DNA from: Streptomyces sp. NRRL F-6131
Lineage (GTDB): Bacteria > Actinomycetota > Actinomycetes > Streptomycetales > Streptomycetaceae
DNA length: 14,630 nt
NCBI GenBank assembly: GCA_000719695.1
Contig: JOHN01000106.1
Location: forward strand, 1-14,630
Reading direction: 5' to 3'
Shown here in pieces: positions 1 through 6,742 of this stretch. Position numbers and translations under genes: made by a program. The notes beneath the pieces were generated by a model, which saw only the letters and a list, made by a program, of their open reading frames with translations, was not told the DNA's origin and made no database searches. The stretch's first letter is position 1; each line of letters opens with the position of its first letter.

Positions 1-135
1 GCCCGGCCCACGGCCGAACCGGCCACCACCGCCCCCAGCAAGGCCCCGGAACCCACCCGCACCCCCGCACCGCCGCCCACCGGCGCCACCAGGCCCCCGG
101 CCACCGCGGAACCGGCCACCCCGGCGCCGTCCTGA
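1..135 (+). CDS. C-terminal end of an unidentified Pro/Ala/Thr-rich protein (partial)
   Basis: Reading frame 1 is open from the first base to a TGA at 133-135 and gives 44 residues made almost entirely of Pro, Ala and Thr with a few Glu and Arg (it ends PATPAPS). Such low-complexity tails are common as linkers or disordered C-termini of actinobacterial membrane-associated or secreted proteins. No domain is visible, so the function cannot be named. The upstream part lies outside the window. The open frame could be chance in DNA this GC-rich, but amino-acid composition and codon choice look like a real tail. The next gene, on the opposite strand, ends at 223, so the two converge across about 87 bases. 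Confidence 0.45.
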   Translation, partial: ARPTAEPATTAPSKAPEPTRTPAPPPTGATRPPATAEPATPAPS

Positions 136-149
136 CACCCGCGCCCGGG

Positions 150-199
150 GCGCACGGGCGGGTCACGGTCGGAGCGCACGGGCGGGTCACGCGGTCGGA
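150..199. repeat. Two-copy tandem repeat (24 and 26 bp) in a convergent gap
   Basis: GCGCACGGGCGGGTCAC occurs at 150-166 and again at 174-190. Each copy is followed by GGTCGGA, directly in the first copy and after an extra GC in the second, so the units are 150-173 and 174-199. They lie between the stop of the partial gene and the stop of the winged-helix gene. I see no clear hairpin in the unit, so it looks like a small tandem duplication with a 2-base indel rather than a terminator. Confidence 0.8.
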
Positions 200-222
200 T
201 CACGCGTGGGCCCCCGCACCGG

Positions 223-1401
223 TCAGGCCACCAGCTCCCGCTCCAACGGCGTCCGGAACCGCGGCGTCACCCGGACCGCCCCCAGCCAGTCCGTCAACCG
301 CTCCGCCTCCACCACGACCGCCGCCACCGCCTCCGCCCCGACGTCCTCGAACAGCCGCCACACCACCTCACCGTCCGCCCGCTGCGCCCAGCCGCCCACC
401 ACCCGGCCGCACCACCACACCGTCGGCCCGGCGTTCCCCGCCCGGTCGAACAGCGTCGGCACGTCCTGCGGCCGCAGGTACCAGTCCCGCCCGCGCCAGC
501 CCATCACCGTCGGGTCCAGCCCCGGCAGCAGCGCCGCCCACGGCTCCGGCTCCGCCACCGGCTCCTCGTCCCCCGGCAGCACCAGACCCACCGCCCCGGC
601 GGCCAGCCCCACCTCCACCGCGCCCACATCGGCCAGCGCCTTCCGGACGTCCCCCAGCGTCCAGCCCGTCCACCACTTCACGTCCTCGACGGAACCCGGC
701 CCGTACGCCGCCAGCCAGCGCCGCACCACCTCCGCCTTCGCCTCCCGCGCCGGCAGCTCCGGCCACTGCTCCACCGGCGCCCACGGATAGCTGCTGCTCA
801 GCCACGACCCGCGCGGCCGGGAACGCCGCACGTGCCCGTCCGAGGCCAGCAACCGCAGCAGCCGGCTCCCCACGCTCTGCTTCGCCTCGTAGGGCTTGCC
901 CGCCGCCATCACCATCGTCTCGCGCAGCGCCGGCACGTCCGCGCCCAGCTCGGCCGTGGTCGCCTCACCGCGCACCGCGAGCGCCGCCAGCACCGCCCGC
1001 TCGGTCTCCGCCAGCCGCGCCTCGCCCCACCCCTCGGCGAACTCCCCGAGGTGCTTCAGCAGCGTCGCCCGCTCCTTCACCGCGATCGGCCGCGCCGCCG
1101 CCGCGCTCACGTGCGGCGCGAACTCCTCGGTCACCGCGAAGAGCGTCCGCCGCATCGACAGCAGCTTCACCAGCGAGATGTCCTCGTACAGCGCCCGCTC
1201 CACCTCCGCCGCCGAGGGCTCCCGCAACCGCGCGCACGCCGACAGGTACACCGTCGCGGGGTCGGAGGCGTGCAGCCCGACGACCGCGTCGGCCACCTCC
1301 TCCACCCGCGCCGCCCGCCCGGCCGGCGCCAGCAACTGCCGCCGCCCCAGCCGCGCCCGCCGCTGCCCGTCACCGATCCGGACCACCCCGTCGCTCACCA
1401 T
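223..1401 (-). CDS. Winged-helix DNA-binding protein, HTH_42 (AlkZ/YcaQ-like) superfamily
   Basis: The 392-residue protein has the layout of the HTH_42 winged-helix family, which includes the DNA glycosylases YcaQ and AlkZ. Supporting segments are the N-terminal VVGLHASDPATVYLSACARL (about 40-59), a central winged-helix region, SWLSSSYPWAPVEQWP, and a conserved C-terminal half with WWTGWTLGDVRKAL and VLPGDEEPVAEPEPWAALLPGLDPTVMGW. Characterised glycosylases of this family use a Gln-hydrophobic-Gln or -Asp motif near the N-terminus; the corresponding stretch here appears to be H44-A45-S46, so glycosylase activity is uncertain. The ATG is preceded by AGGA seven bases upstream. The MBL-fold gene lies 127 bp upstream on the same strand, so co-transcription is possible. 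A 6-bp inverted repeat sits just before the start. Family assignment is fairly secure; activity and substrate are not. Confidence 0.85.
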   Translation of the reverse strand: MVSDGVVRIGDGQRRARLGRRQLLAPAGRAARVEEVADAVVGLHASDPATVYLSACARLREPSAAEVERALYEDISLVKLLSMRRTLFAVTEEFAPHVSAAAARPIAVKERATLLKHLGEFAEGWGEARLAETERAVLAALAVRGEATTAELGADVPALRETMVMAAGKPYEAKQSVGSRLLRLLASDGHVRRSRPRGSWLSSSYPWAPVEQWPELPAREAKAEVVRRWLAAYGPGSVEDVKWWTGWTLGDVRKALADVGAVEVGLAAGAVGLVLPGDEEPVAEPEPWAALLPGLDPTVMGWRGRDWYLRPQDVPTLFDRAGNAGPTVWWCGRVVGGWAQRADGEVVWRLFEDVGAEAVAAVVVEAERLTDWLGAVRVTPRFRTPLERELVA

Positions 1402-1404
1402 GGC

Positions 1405-1420
1405 CGGATCCTACGATCCG
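1405..1420. promoter_or_regulatory. Inverted repeat overlapping the ribosome-binding site of the winged-helix gene
   Basis: CGGATC (1405-1410) and GATCCG (1415-1420) form a 6-bp inverted repeat with a 4-base loop, ending 3 bases before the ATG of the winged-helix gene. On the transcript it covers the AGGA ribosome-binding site. It could be a small operator or an RNA hairpin that hides the site. Chance is not excluded at this length. Confidence 0.3.
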
Positions 1421-1507
1421 TCACCGACACCCGACGGGAGCCGATCCGACCGGCGTGGAGCGGTCCCGACCGCACGTCGCACACCGCGCACCGCCCACCC
1501 GGGCGTC

Positions 1508-1528
1508 GCCGGGGTCAGCCGACCCGGC
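1508..1528 (-). terminator. Hairpin directly after the MBL-fold gene
   Basis: GCCGGGGTC (1508-1516) pairs with GACCCGGC (1521-1528) with one bulged G and a 4-base loop. The stem abuts the stop codon of the MBL-fold gene. No T-run follows, as is common for candidate terminators in high-GC actinobacteria. It may reduce readthrough into the winged-helix gene. Confidence 0.4.
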
Positions 1529-2410
1529 TCAGGTGTCGGGCGAGAGGATGAAGAGCGGGAACACCCGGCGCCGCGGCGCCTCGCCGATCTCGTCCAACGC
1601 CGCCCGGATCTCCCTCAGGTGGTCGACGGTCAGCTGGAGCGGCACCTCGTGCGGCTGGTGGGTCCAGCGGATCGGGTAGTCGAGCCCCGGCTCGCTGCTC
1701 ATCTCGATGTGGCACCCGAGCACATGGCTGACCGTCCGCCCCTCGCAGAACTCGACCAGCCGCCCGATCGAACGCGTGAACGCCGCCCAGTCCTGGATGT
1801 AGAGCCGCCCGGGGTAGACCGTGTCACCGGTGAGCAGGAAGCCGCTCCACGGATCGAAGAACGTCACCGCCGCCTCGTGGTGCCCCGGCGTCGCCAGGCA
1901 CTCCAGCACCCGGCCCCCGAGGTCCACCCGCACCACCGCGTCGGCGTCCTCGTCGAAGCCGAAGAACGCCCAGGCCGTCCCCTTGTCCGCCCCCACCAGC
2001 CGGGTCCCCGGACGGTCCGCGAACTGCCCGTCCCCCGCGACGTGGTCGCCGTGCGCATGGGTGTGCAGCACCAGCAGCTCGTACCCGTCCCGCGGATGGC
2101 GCTCCAGCCAGGCGTCGATCAGCCCGTCGACCGTCCCCCGCAGCGGGAAGTACTCGGCCGACGCGGTGGCCCCGGTGTCGATCAGCACCGCCCGCTCGTT
2201 GCCGAACAGCAGGAACAGGAACGGCGCCTCGTAGTTGACCGCCATGTTCTGCCGCAGGATCACGGTGTGCTCGTCGTACGCGTGGACCTGGATGTCCGGG
2301 TCGGTGTTGTGCTTCGCCGACTCCGACCCGTGGATCCACCGCACCCCGTCCAGCCCCCGCACGCCCGGAGCCGTCCCCGCGAAGTCGATCGAAGCGCCGT
2401 TCCCGCCCAT
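1529..2410 (-). CDS. MBL-fold metallo-hydrolase
   Basis: The 293-residue protein has the metallo-beta-lactamase fold with all expected metal ligands: HTHAHGDH gives H118, H120, D122 and H123; TPGHH supplies H177; LLTGD supplies D196; GCHIE supplies H234. VLIDTG before the first motif is the usual lead-in strand. The pattern fits a hydrolase with a dinuclear metal centre (glyoxalase II or lactonase-like), but the substrate cannot be read from sequence. The frame is open for 24 codons further upstream; I chose the ATG at 2410 because AAGGGGGA stands just before it and conserved sequence begins after it. There is no signal peptide, so it is probably cytosolic. It is transcribed toward the winged-helix gene. 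Confidence in the fold is high, in the role low. Confidence 0.93.
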   Translation of the reverse strand: MGGNGASIDFAGTAPGVRGLDGVRWIHGSESAKHNTDPDIQVHAYDEHTVILRQNMAVNYEAPFLFLLFGNERAVLIDTGATASAEYFPLRGTVDGLIDAWLERHPRDGYELLVLHTHAHGDHVAGDGQFADRPGTRLVGADKGTAWAFFGFDEDADAVVRVDLGGRVLECLATPGHHEAAVTFFDPWSGFLLTGDTVYPGRLYIQDWAAFTRSIGRLVEFCEGRTVSHVLGCHIEMSSEPGLDYPIRWTHQPHEVPLQLTVDHLREIRAALDEIGEAPRRRVFPLFILSPDT

Positions 2411-2493
2411 GCCGTCCCCCTTGCTCCGTGTACGCCGTCCCGTCGGCGACGCTACCACCGCGCCGCTCCCGGCCCCGGGCACCGGGGAACGAC

Positions 2494-2502
2494 GGGGGGG
2501 GG
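2494..2502. repeat. Homopolymer run of nine G
   Basis: Nine consecutive G lie about 85 bp upstream of the MBL-fold start, in a G/C-only stretch (about 2490-2575) between this gene and the groES-like gene. It is a potential slippage site in the likely promoter region. No coding frame crosses it convincingly. Confidence 0.7.
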
Positions 2503-2510
2503 CGCGGCCC

Positions 2511-2531
2511 GCCGGGCGCGCCGCGCCCGGC
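2511..2531 (-). terminator. GC hairpin downstream of the groES-like gene
   Basis: GCCGGGCGC (2511-2519) pairs perfectly with GCGCCCGGC (2523-2531) over 9 bp with a 3-base loop. It lies about 105 bp past the groES-like stop, beyond the 17-bp repeat array, and could end that transcript. There is no T-run, and the surrounding G/C-only sequence allows alternative folds. Confidence 0.35.
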
Positions 2532-2574
2532 GCGGGCGGCGGCGTGGGGCGGCGGGCGGCCCGCCGGAGGAGCG

Positions 2575-2642
2575 CGCTCAGTGGTTCACAGGGCTCGGTG
2601 GTTCACAGGGCTCAGTGGTTCACAGGGCTCGGTGGTTCACAG
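2575..2642. repeat. Four tandem copies of a 17-bp repeat over the 3' end of the groES-like gene
   Basis: The unit GGCTCRGTGGTTCACAG occurs four times head to tail at 2575-2591 (first base differs), 2592-2608, 2609-2625 and 2626-2642. The sixth base alternates A, G, A, G, giving a 34-bp super-period. The last unit contains the stop codon (2637-2639) and final bases of the groES-like gene, whose C-terminus therefore comes from repeat sequence. The unit is less GC-rich than its surroundings and is not palindromic. Because 17 is not a multiple of three, each copy is in a different frame and the three outside the gene are non-coding. Confidence 0.95.
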
Positions 2643-3032
2643 GTAGAGGCCGGTGGAGCCCTCGGTGTCGCCGAAGCGCATCGCGGCCACCGCGTGGAGG
2701 TCGCGCTCGCGCAGCAGGACGTAGGTGGCGCCGCGGACCTCGACCTCCAGCTTGTCCTCGGGGTCGTACAGCACCCGGTCACCGGGCTCCACGGAGCGCA
2801 CGCTCTGGCCGACGGCGACCGCCTCGGCCCAGGCGCAGCGCTTGGAGATCTCGGCGGTCGCCGGGATGAGGATGCCGCCGGTGGAGCGGCGCTCGCCCTC
2901 GCCGGCCTCGGTCTTCACCAGCACGCGGTCGTGCAGCATCTTGATCGGCAGCTTCTCGCCCAGCCGGTCGTGACGCGGCAGGTCGGTCTCGGCGGGGAGG
3001 GACTGCTGGGTGGGTTCGTCGTTCGTACTCAC
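2637..3032 (-). CDS. GroES-like co-chaperonin (orphan)
   Basis: The 131-residue protein carries a GroES domain from about residue 29 onward: IKMLHDRVLVK, the mobile-loop STGGILIP (about 50-57), AVAVGQSVRSVEPGDRVLYD, and YVLLRERDLHAV. Canonical GroES is about 95-105 residues; here there is an extra polar N-terminus of about 28 residues and a short C-terminal tail GDTEGSTGLYL. It starts with GTG after a weak ribosome-binding site (CGGGAT). There is no groEL nearby, so this is a stand-alone paralogue rather than the main groES, which in streptomycetes pairs with groEL1. It may cap a GroEL made elsewhere, or the fold may have another use. The DUF3618 gene is 110 bp upstream on the same strand, separated by a hairpin. 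Confidence 0.88.
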   Translation of the reverse strand: MSTNDEPTQQSLPAETDLPRHDRLGEKLPIKMLHDRVLVKTEAGEGERRSTGGILIPATAEISKRCAWAEAVAVGQSVRSVEPGDRVLYDPEDKLEVEVRGATYVLLRERDLHAVAAMRFGDTEGSTGLYL

Positions 3033-3097
3033 GATCCCGAAGGTACCGCTCCCGGGCGCGCCGCGTGGCCCCGGCCCGGTTCCGGGGCGCAGGACGA

Positions 3098-3124
3098 CGG
3101 GCCGGGCACGGGGTGCCCGGCCCG
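3098..3124 (-). terminator. Strong hairpin between the DUF3618 gene and the groES-like gene
   Basis: CGGGCCGGGCAC (3098-3109) pairs perfectly with GTGCCCGGCCCG (3113-3124), giving a 12-bp stem with a 3-base loop starting about 19 bp after the DUF3618 stop. No T-run follows. It would separate the DUF3618 transcript from the groES-like gene, which begins about 65 bp further on. Confidence 0.6.
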
Positions 3125-3142
3125 CAGGCGTGGTGCCGAGCG

Positions 3143-3502
3143 TCAGCCCTTGCGGCGCTTGCGCGCCGAGGCGACCAGCAGCACCAGGCCGACGCCGACC
3201 AGGGCGACCGGGACGATCCGCTCCTTGCGCGGCTGCCCCTTCTCGTCCACGAACTGCGCGCGGGCCTGCTCGACCAGCCCGCTGGCGGCCACGTACGCCC
3301 GGCCCGCCTTCTCCTCGACCGTGGCCACGGCCTTCGCCTTGACCTGGGCGGAGATGGTGGTCGGGTGCACCCGCATGGCGAGCTCGTCCAGAGTCGCCGC
3401 CAGCTGGGTGCGGGTGCGGGTGATGTCCGCCTCGATCTGGGCGGTCGTCCGCGCCGACTTGTCCGTAGTGCTCGCCTCGCCCACTCGGGCCACCCCATTC
3501 AC
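3143..3502 (-). CDS. DUF3618-type small membrane-anchored protein
   Basis: The 119-residue protein has the DUF3618 pattern TAQIEADITRTRTQLAATLD followed by ELAMRVHPTTI (about residues 20-50), then a charged, probably helical stretch, one hydrophobic segment IVPVALVGVGLVLLVASA (96-113), and a basic tail RKRRKG, consistent with a single C-terminal membrane anchor and the bulk in the cytoplasm. The biochemical role of the family is unknown. The frame is open 23 codons further upstream, but the GTG at 3502 is preceded by AGGA at good spacing and starts just before the conserved part, so I prefer it. It diverges from bcp across about 122 bp, which must hold both promoters. Confidence 0.85.
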   Translation of the reverse strand: MNGVARVGEASTTDKSARTTAQIEADITRTRTQLAATLDELAMRVHPTTISAQVKAKAVATVEEKAGRAYVAASGLVEQARAQFVDEKGQPRKERIVPVALVGVGLVLLVASARKRRKG

Positions 3503-3624
3503 TGATGTTGTCCTGTGCGACTGACCCAGTGTGTCAGCTGGCACGCGGGGCCGCGCGGCCCCACCCACCATCGGGGGTAAGTTGGCCGTGGTACGACTGC
3601 CCGCCCAGCACCAGGAGAAACCCC

Positions 3625-4101
3625 GTGAGTGAGCGTCTCCAGCCCGGTGACACCGCGCCCGCCTTCACCCTGCCCGACGCCGACGGCACCGAGGTGTCCC
3701 TCGCCGGCCACCTCGGCCGCAAGGTGATCGTCTACTTCTACCCGGCCGCGCTCACCCCCGGCTGCACCAAGCAGGCCTGCGACTTCACCGACAACCTGGA
3801 GGTCTTCGCCGGCGCCGGCTACGACGTCATCGGCATCTCGCCGGACAAGCCGGAGAAGCTCGGCAAGTTCCGCGAGGCCGAGGACCTCAAGGTCACCCTG
3901 CTCTCCGACCCGGAGAAGAAGGTGCTGGAGGCCTACGGCGCGTTCGGCGAGAAGAAGCTGTACGGCAAGACCGTGACCGGCGTGATCCGCTCCACGGTGA
4001 TCGTGGACGAGCAGGGCAAGGTCGAGCACGCGCTGTACAACGTGAAGGCGACCGGCCACGTGGCCAAGCTGCTGCGCGACCTCGGGGTCGACGCGGCCTG
4101 A
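3625..4101 (+). CDS. bcp: Thioredoxin-dependent thiol peroxidase (Bcp/PrxQ peroxiredoxin)
   Basis: The 158-residue length is normal for this family. It reduces hydrogen peroxide and organic hydroperoxides in the cytoplasm using electrons from thioredoxin. The motif YPAALTPGCTKQACDF carries the peroxidatic Cys47 and, five residues on, the resolving Cys52, as in 2-Cys PrxQ proteins with both cysteines on one helix. GDTAPAFTLPDADG at the N-terminus and GVIRSTVIVDEQGKV near the C-terminus are typical. An open frame extends 40 codons upstream, but the GTG at 3625 is preceded by AGGAGA six bases away and matches the family N-terminus. It converges on the chitinase gene, with a shared terminator between them. 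Confidence 0.96.
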   Translation: MSERLQPGDTAPAFTLPDADGTEVSLAGHLGRKVIVYFYPAALTPGCTKQACDFTDNLEVFAGAGYDVIGISPDKPEKLGKFREAEDLKVTLLSDPEKKVLEAYGAFGEKKLYGKTVTGVIRSTVIVDEQGKVEHALYNVKATGHVAKLLRDLGVDAA

Positions 4102-4123
4102 CGCGGGCCGCCCGCACGACGCA

Positions 4124-4164
4124 GCGGTGGCGGCGCACCCCCCGACCGGGTGCACCGCCACCGC
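4124..4164. terminator. Bidirectional terminator between bcp and the chitinase gene
   Basis: A stem of 17 positions with one mismatch forms between 4124-4140 and 4148-4164 (core CGGTGGCGG with CCGCCACCG), with a 7-base C-rich loop. It sits midway between the stops of bcp (+) and the chitinase (-), 96 bp apart, and can serve both. No T-runs. Confidence 0.7.
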
Positions 4165-4197
4165 CGTCCGTCACCTCAGGCGACCGCTGCCCTCAGG

Positions 4198-6669
4198 TCA
4201 GCAGCTGCCGAGGTCGCTCCAGACTCCCCAGGCGCCGCTGGCGCTCGGGTCGTCGCCCTTGGTCCACCACTTGTTCTGGTAGTAGTGGCCCTTCCAGGAG
4301 ACCTTGGTCGGGGAGGCATAGGTGGTGCCCGCGTCCCAGCCCGGCGCACCCGCGCAACCGGCCGGCGTGGTCGGCGGCGTCGTGGGAGGCGTGGTGGGCG
4401 GGGTGGTCGGCGGCGTCGTGGGAGGCGTGGTCGGCGGGGTGGTCGGCGGCGTCGTGGGAGGCGTCGTCGGCGGGGTGGTCGGCGGGGTCGTCCCGCCGTC
4501 CACGGCACCGCGGGTCAGGTCGCCCTTGAGGCCGTACAGCGTGCCGGCCACGTTGACCGTCCAGTTGGACGGCGTGGACACCGGCAGGTAGTAGACGAAG
4601 TCCAGGTCGACGGACGCGCCCGGGGCGAGCGACTGCCAGCCGGGCAGCTTGACCGAGACCCGGTTGTAGGTGCCCTTGAGGCCGCCCACGTTCGGACCGG
4701 TGTGGTCCTGCTTGATCACCGTCAGACCGAAGCCGGACTGGTCCTTGGCGTTGCCCGGGGCCGAGTTGCCGTAGTCGAACTGGAACTCGGTGCCGCCCGG
4801 CAGGGTCAGCGTCGAGTTGTTGACGATGTGGATCTTCGGGTTGATCGGGTAGTTCGAGTCGCCCAGCGCGAAGTTGGTGAACGACACGTCGACCGGCAGG
4901 GTCTGCTGCGGCAGCGCCGTGGTCGACCGGATCGCGCCGTACGGCGAGGACGCCTTGAACTTGTCGTACATCAGCGAGGTCAGCGTGTTGCCGGGCACGT
5001 ACTGGCCCTTGCCGCCGTTGGCGGTGGCGTCCCACTTGTAGTCGCCCGCGAGCTCCCAGATCATCGCGCCGCCGGCGCCCTGGTTGACGATGTAGTCGGC
5101 CTTGGCACCGACCGACTGCTCGTCCTCGGTGGACAGGAAGACCTTCTTGGTGTCGTTCCACAGCCACGGCGCGACCAGCGAGGAGCTGTAGTTGCGGACG
5201 TAACTGCCCTGCAGGGCGGTGTCCTTCACGCCGTACTTGGCCAGGTAGTCGGGGAAGACGCCCTTCTCCAGGTTCTTGGCGTGCCACATCGGGTTCGACC
5301 CGGCCGGGGACTCCTTGCCCGCGTCGTCCTTGTCGTTCCAGATGTTGTCGATGCCGACCGCGCCGTCACCGCAGGACGTCAGGCCCGCGCCGACCGGACA
5401 GGTGGTCGCCGGGGCGGTGCCCCAGAGGCCGTTGGTGCCGCCCTGGACGTTCTTGAAACCGCGGGTGTAGTACGGCAGGCCGACGTTGACCCGGCCGCCG
5501 GGCATCGAGCCGCGGAAGTAGTGGTACGCCCAGTCGGTGTTGAGGTAGCCGATGCCGCCGTACTGGCCGGTACCGTAGACGTTGGCCGCCGCCAGCTCGC
5601 CGTCCTTGCCGTCGTCGTAGAGCGAGGCGTTCGGGCCGACGTACTTGTTCCAGGCGCCGTGCAGGTCGTACGACATGATGTTGACGTAGTCCAGGTACTG
5701 CGCCACCTGGAAGGTCTCCATGCCGCGCAGCAGGTAGCCGGACGACGGGGCCGCGACCGAGAGCAGGTAGTGCTTGCCGTCGGTGGCGCCGGCCCGGTCC
5801 AGCTTCTCGCGCAGGGTCTTCATCAGGGCGGCGTAGCCCTTGGCCAGCGAGCCGCGCTTGCTGTTGGCGAGCTGCCAGTCCAGCGGGTTGCCCGCGTCCT
5901 TCATCGAGGTCGGGTACTCGTAGTCGACGTCGACGCCGTTGAAGCCGTACTTCTTGATGAAGTCGACGGCCGAGTTGGCGAAGGTGTCGATGCCCGCCTG
6001 GTTGACGCTGCCGTCCGGGTTGACGGTCGTCGAGTAGAAGCCGCCGGTGTTGACGCGCTTGCCGTCGTCGCCGAAGTAGCCGCCGGTCTCCGTCCAGCCA
6101 CCCACCGAGATGAGGGTCTTGACGTTCGGGAACTGCTTCTTGTACTTCGTCAGCAGGTTGAAGTGGCCCTTGTAGGGCAGCGACGGGTCGAGCTCCGCGC
6201 CGGGCACGCCCGGGAACGAGATGCCGGTAGCCTCGTTCTTGTCGTTGTCGGTGCCGACGGACAGCTTGTTGTCCGGACCGACGTGGCCGAAGGCGTAGTT
6301 GAGGTGGGTGACCTTGTCCCACGGGATGTCGCTGACCAGGTACGGCGGGGTGCCGTCCTTGCCGGTGCGCCAGCCGGTGAAGTAGCCGATGATGCGGCGC
6401 TGGTGGTCCGCGCCCATCTTCTCGCGGCCGTTGGTGTCGTAGACGCTGCAGTACGGGACGTCGACACCGGGTGTGGCGTAGAGGCCGTCGGGGCGACAGG
6501 CGGCGTTGTCGACGGTGGCGGACGCCTGCGAGGGCGCCGCGCCCAGCGTGGCCACCAGCAGGCCGGCCAGGCCGGCAGCCGCCAGCGAGGCCAGGCCGGC
6601 GCGGGCCGCCGGGCTCGTGGACCGACGGGCAGCGGTGGGACGCCGCTCCGCCGTGGATCGGATCAACAC
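4198..6669 (-). CDS. Secreted modular GH18 chitinase with CBM5/12
   Basis: This 823-residue exo-enzyme hydrolyses beta-1,4 linkages in chitin outside the cell. Order: basic N-terminus and hydrophobic segment with likely cleavage after AQ-free site SQASA (about 51); GH18 domain from IIGYFTGW (about 93) to MIWELAGD (about 536-543); a ChiC-like domain (about 590-715, PVDVSFTNFALGDSNYPINP); a linker of ten TTPP units plus TTPAG (727-771); and a CBM5/12 chitin-binding domain (772-823) with WKGHYYQNKWWTKGDDP, bounded by two Cys. The substrate motif SVGGW is at 188-192 and the catalytic NGVDVDYE at 244-251, with E251 the likely acid and D247/D249 present; the first position is Asn where many GH18 enzymes have Asp. 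GTG at 6669 is chosen over a start 32 codons upstream because GGAGG stands just before it and a normal signal peptide follows. The dre-like operator in its promoter suggests DasR control. Confidence 0.95.
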   Translation of the reverse strand: MLIRSTAERRPTAARRSTSPAARAGLASLAAAGLAGLLVATLGAAPSQASATVDNAACRPDGLYATPGVDVPYCSVYDTNGREKMGADHQRRIIGYFTGWRTGKDGTPPYLVSDIPWDKVTHLNYAFGHVGPDNKLSVGTDNDKNEATGISFPGVPGAELDPSLPYKGHFNLLTKYKKQFPNVKTLISVGGWTETGGYFGDDGKRVNTGGFYSTTVNPDGSVNQAGIDTFANSAVDFIKKYGFNGVDVDYEYPTSMKDAGNPLDWQLANSKRGSLAKGYAALMKTLREKLDRAGATDGKHYLLSVAAPSSGYLLRGMETFQVAQYLDYVNIMSYDLHGAWNKYVGPNASLYDDGKDGELAAANVYGTGQYGGIGYLNTDWAYHYFRGSMPGGRVNVGLPYYTRGFKNVQGGTNGLWGTAPATTCPVGAGLTSCGDGAVGIDNIWNDKDDAGKESPAGSNPMWHAKNLEKGVFPDYLAKYGVKDTALQGSYVRNYSSSLVAPWLWNDTKKVFLSTEDEQSVGAKADYIVNQGAGGAMIWELAGDYKWDATANGGKGQYVPGNTLTSLMYDKFKASSPYGAIRSTTALPQQTLPVDVSFTNFALGDSNYPINPKIHIVNNSTLTLPGGTEFQFDYGNSAPGNAKDQSGFGLTVIKQDHTGPNVGGLKGTYNRVSVKLPGWQSLAPGASVDLDFVYYLPVSTPSNWTVNVAGTLYGLKGDLTRGAVDGGTTPPTTPPTTPPTTPPTTPPTTPPTTPPTTPPTTPPTTPPTTPAGCAGAPGWDAGTTYASPTKVSWKGHYYQNKWWTKGDDPSASGAWGVWSDLGSC
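4369..4493 (-). repeat. 12-bp coding repeat array for the (TTPP)n linker, with a 36-bp higher-order unit
   Basis: Ten 12-bp units encode ten TTPP repeats. Units two to ten fall into three near-identical 36-bp groups with codon patterns ACC ACC CCG CCS, ACS ACG CCT CCC and ACG ACG CCG CCG. The repeated synonymous pattern shows the array grew by duplication of 36-bp blocks. The rare CCT proline codon recurs once per block. On the opposite strand it reads as a spurious Val/Gly repeat. Confidence 0.9.
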
Positions 6670-6742
6670 TCGGTCCTCCGGGCAGAGTGTCGGCGCGTGC
6701 CTGTGGGGGAGCACGCACGTGGGGGAAAGCAGATTGGCGCCG

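Noticed and set aside
2575..2642. CRISPR array
   Set aside because: The 17-bp units are directly adjacent without spacers, and no cas genes are present.
896..2869. Open frame of 657 codons on + across the winged-helix and MBL-fold genes
   Set aside because: GC-driven antisense shadow: it crosses two well-supported genes and an intergenic gap and shows Arg/Pro/Ala-rich composition without domains.
4322..4591. Val/Gly repeat protein on + (VVGG units)
   Set aside because: It is the reverse complement of the TTPP linker repeats of the chitinase.
6516..6669. Twin-arginine (Tat) signal on the chitinase
   Set aside because: RR pairs occur in the long basic N-terminus, but the residues around them do not fit S/T-RR-x-F-L-K; a Sec-type signal peptide explains the segment.
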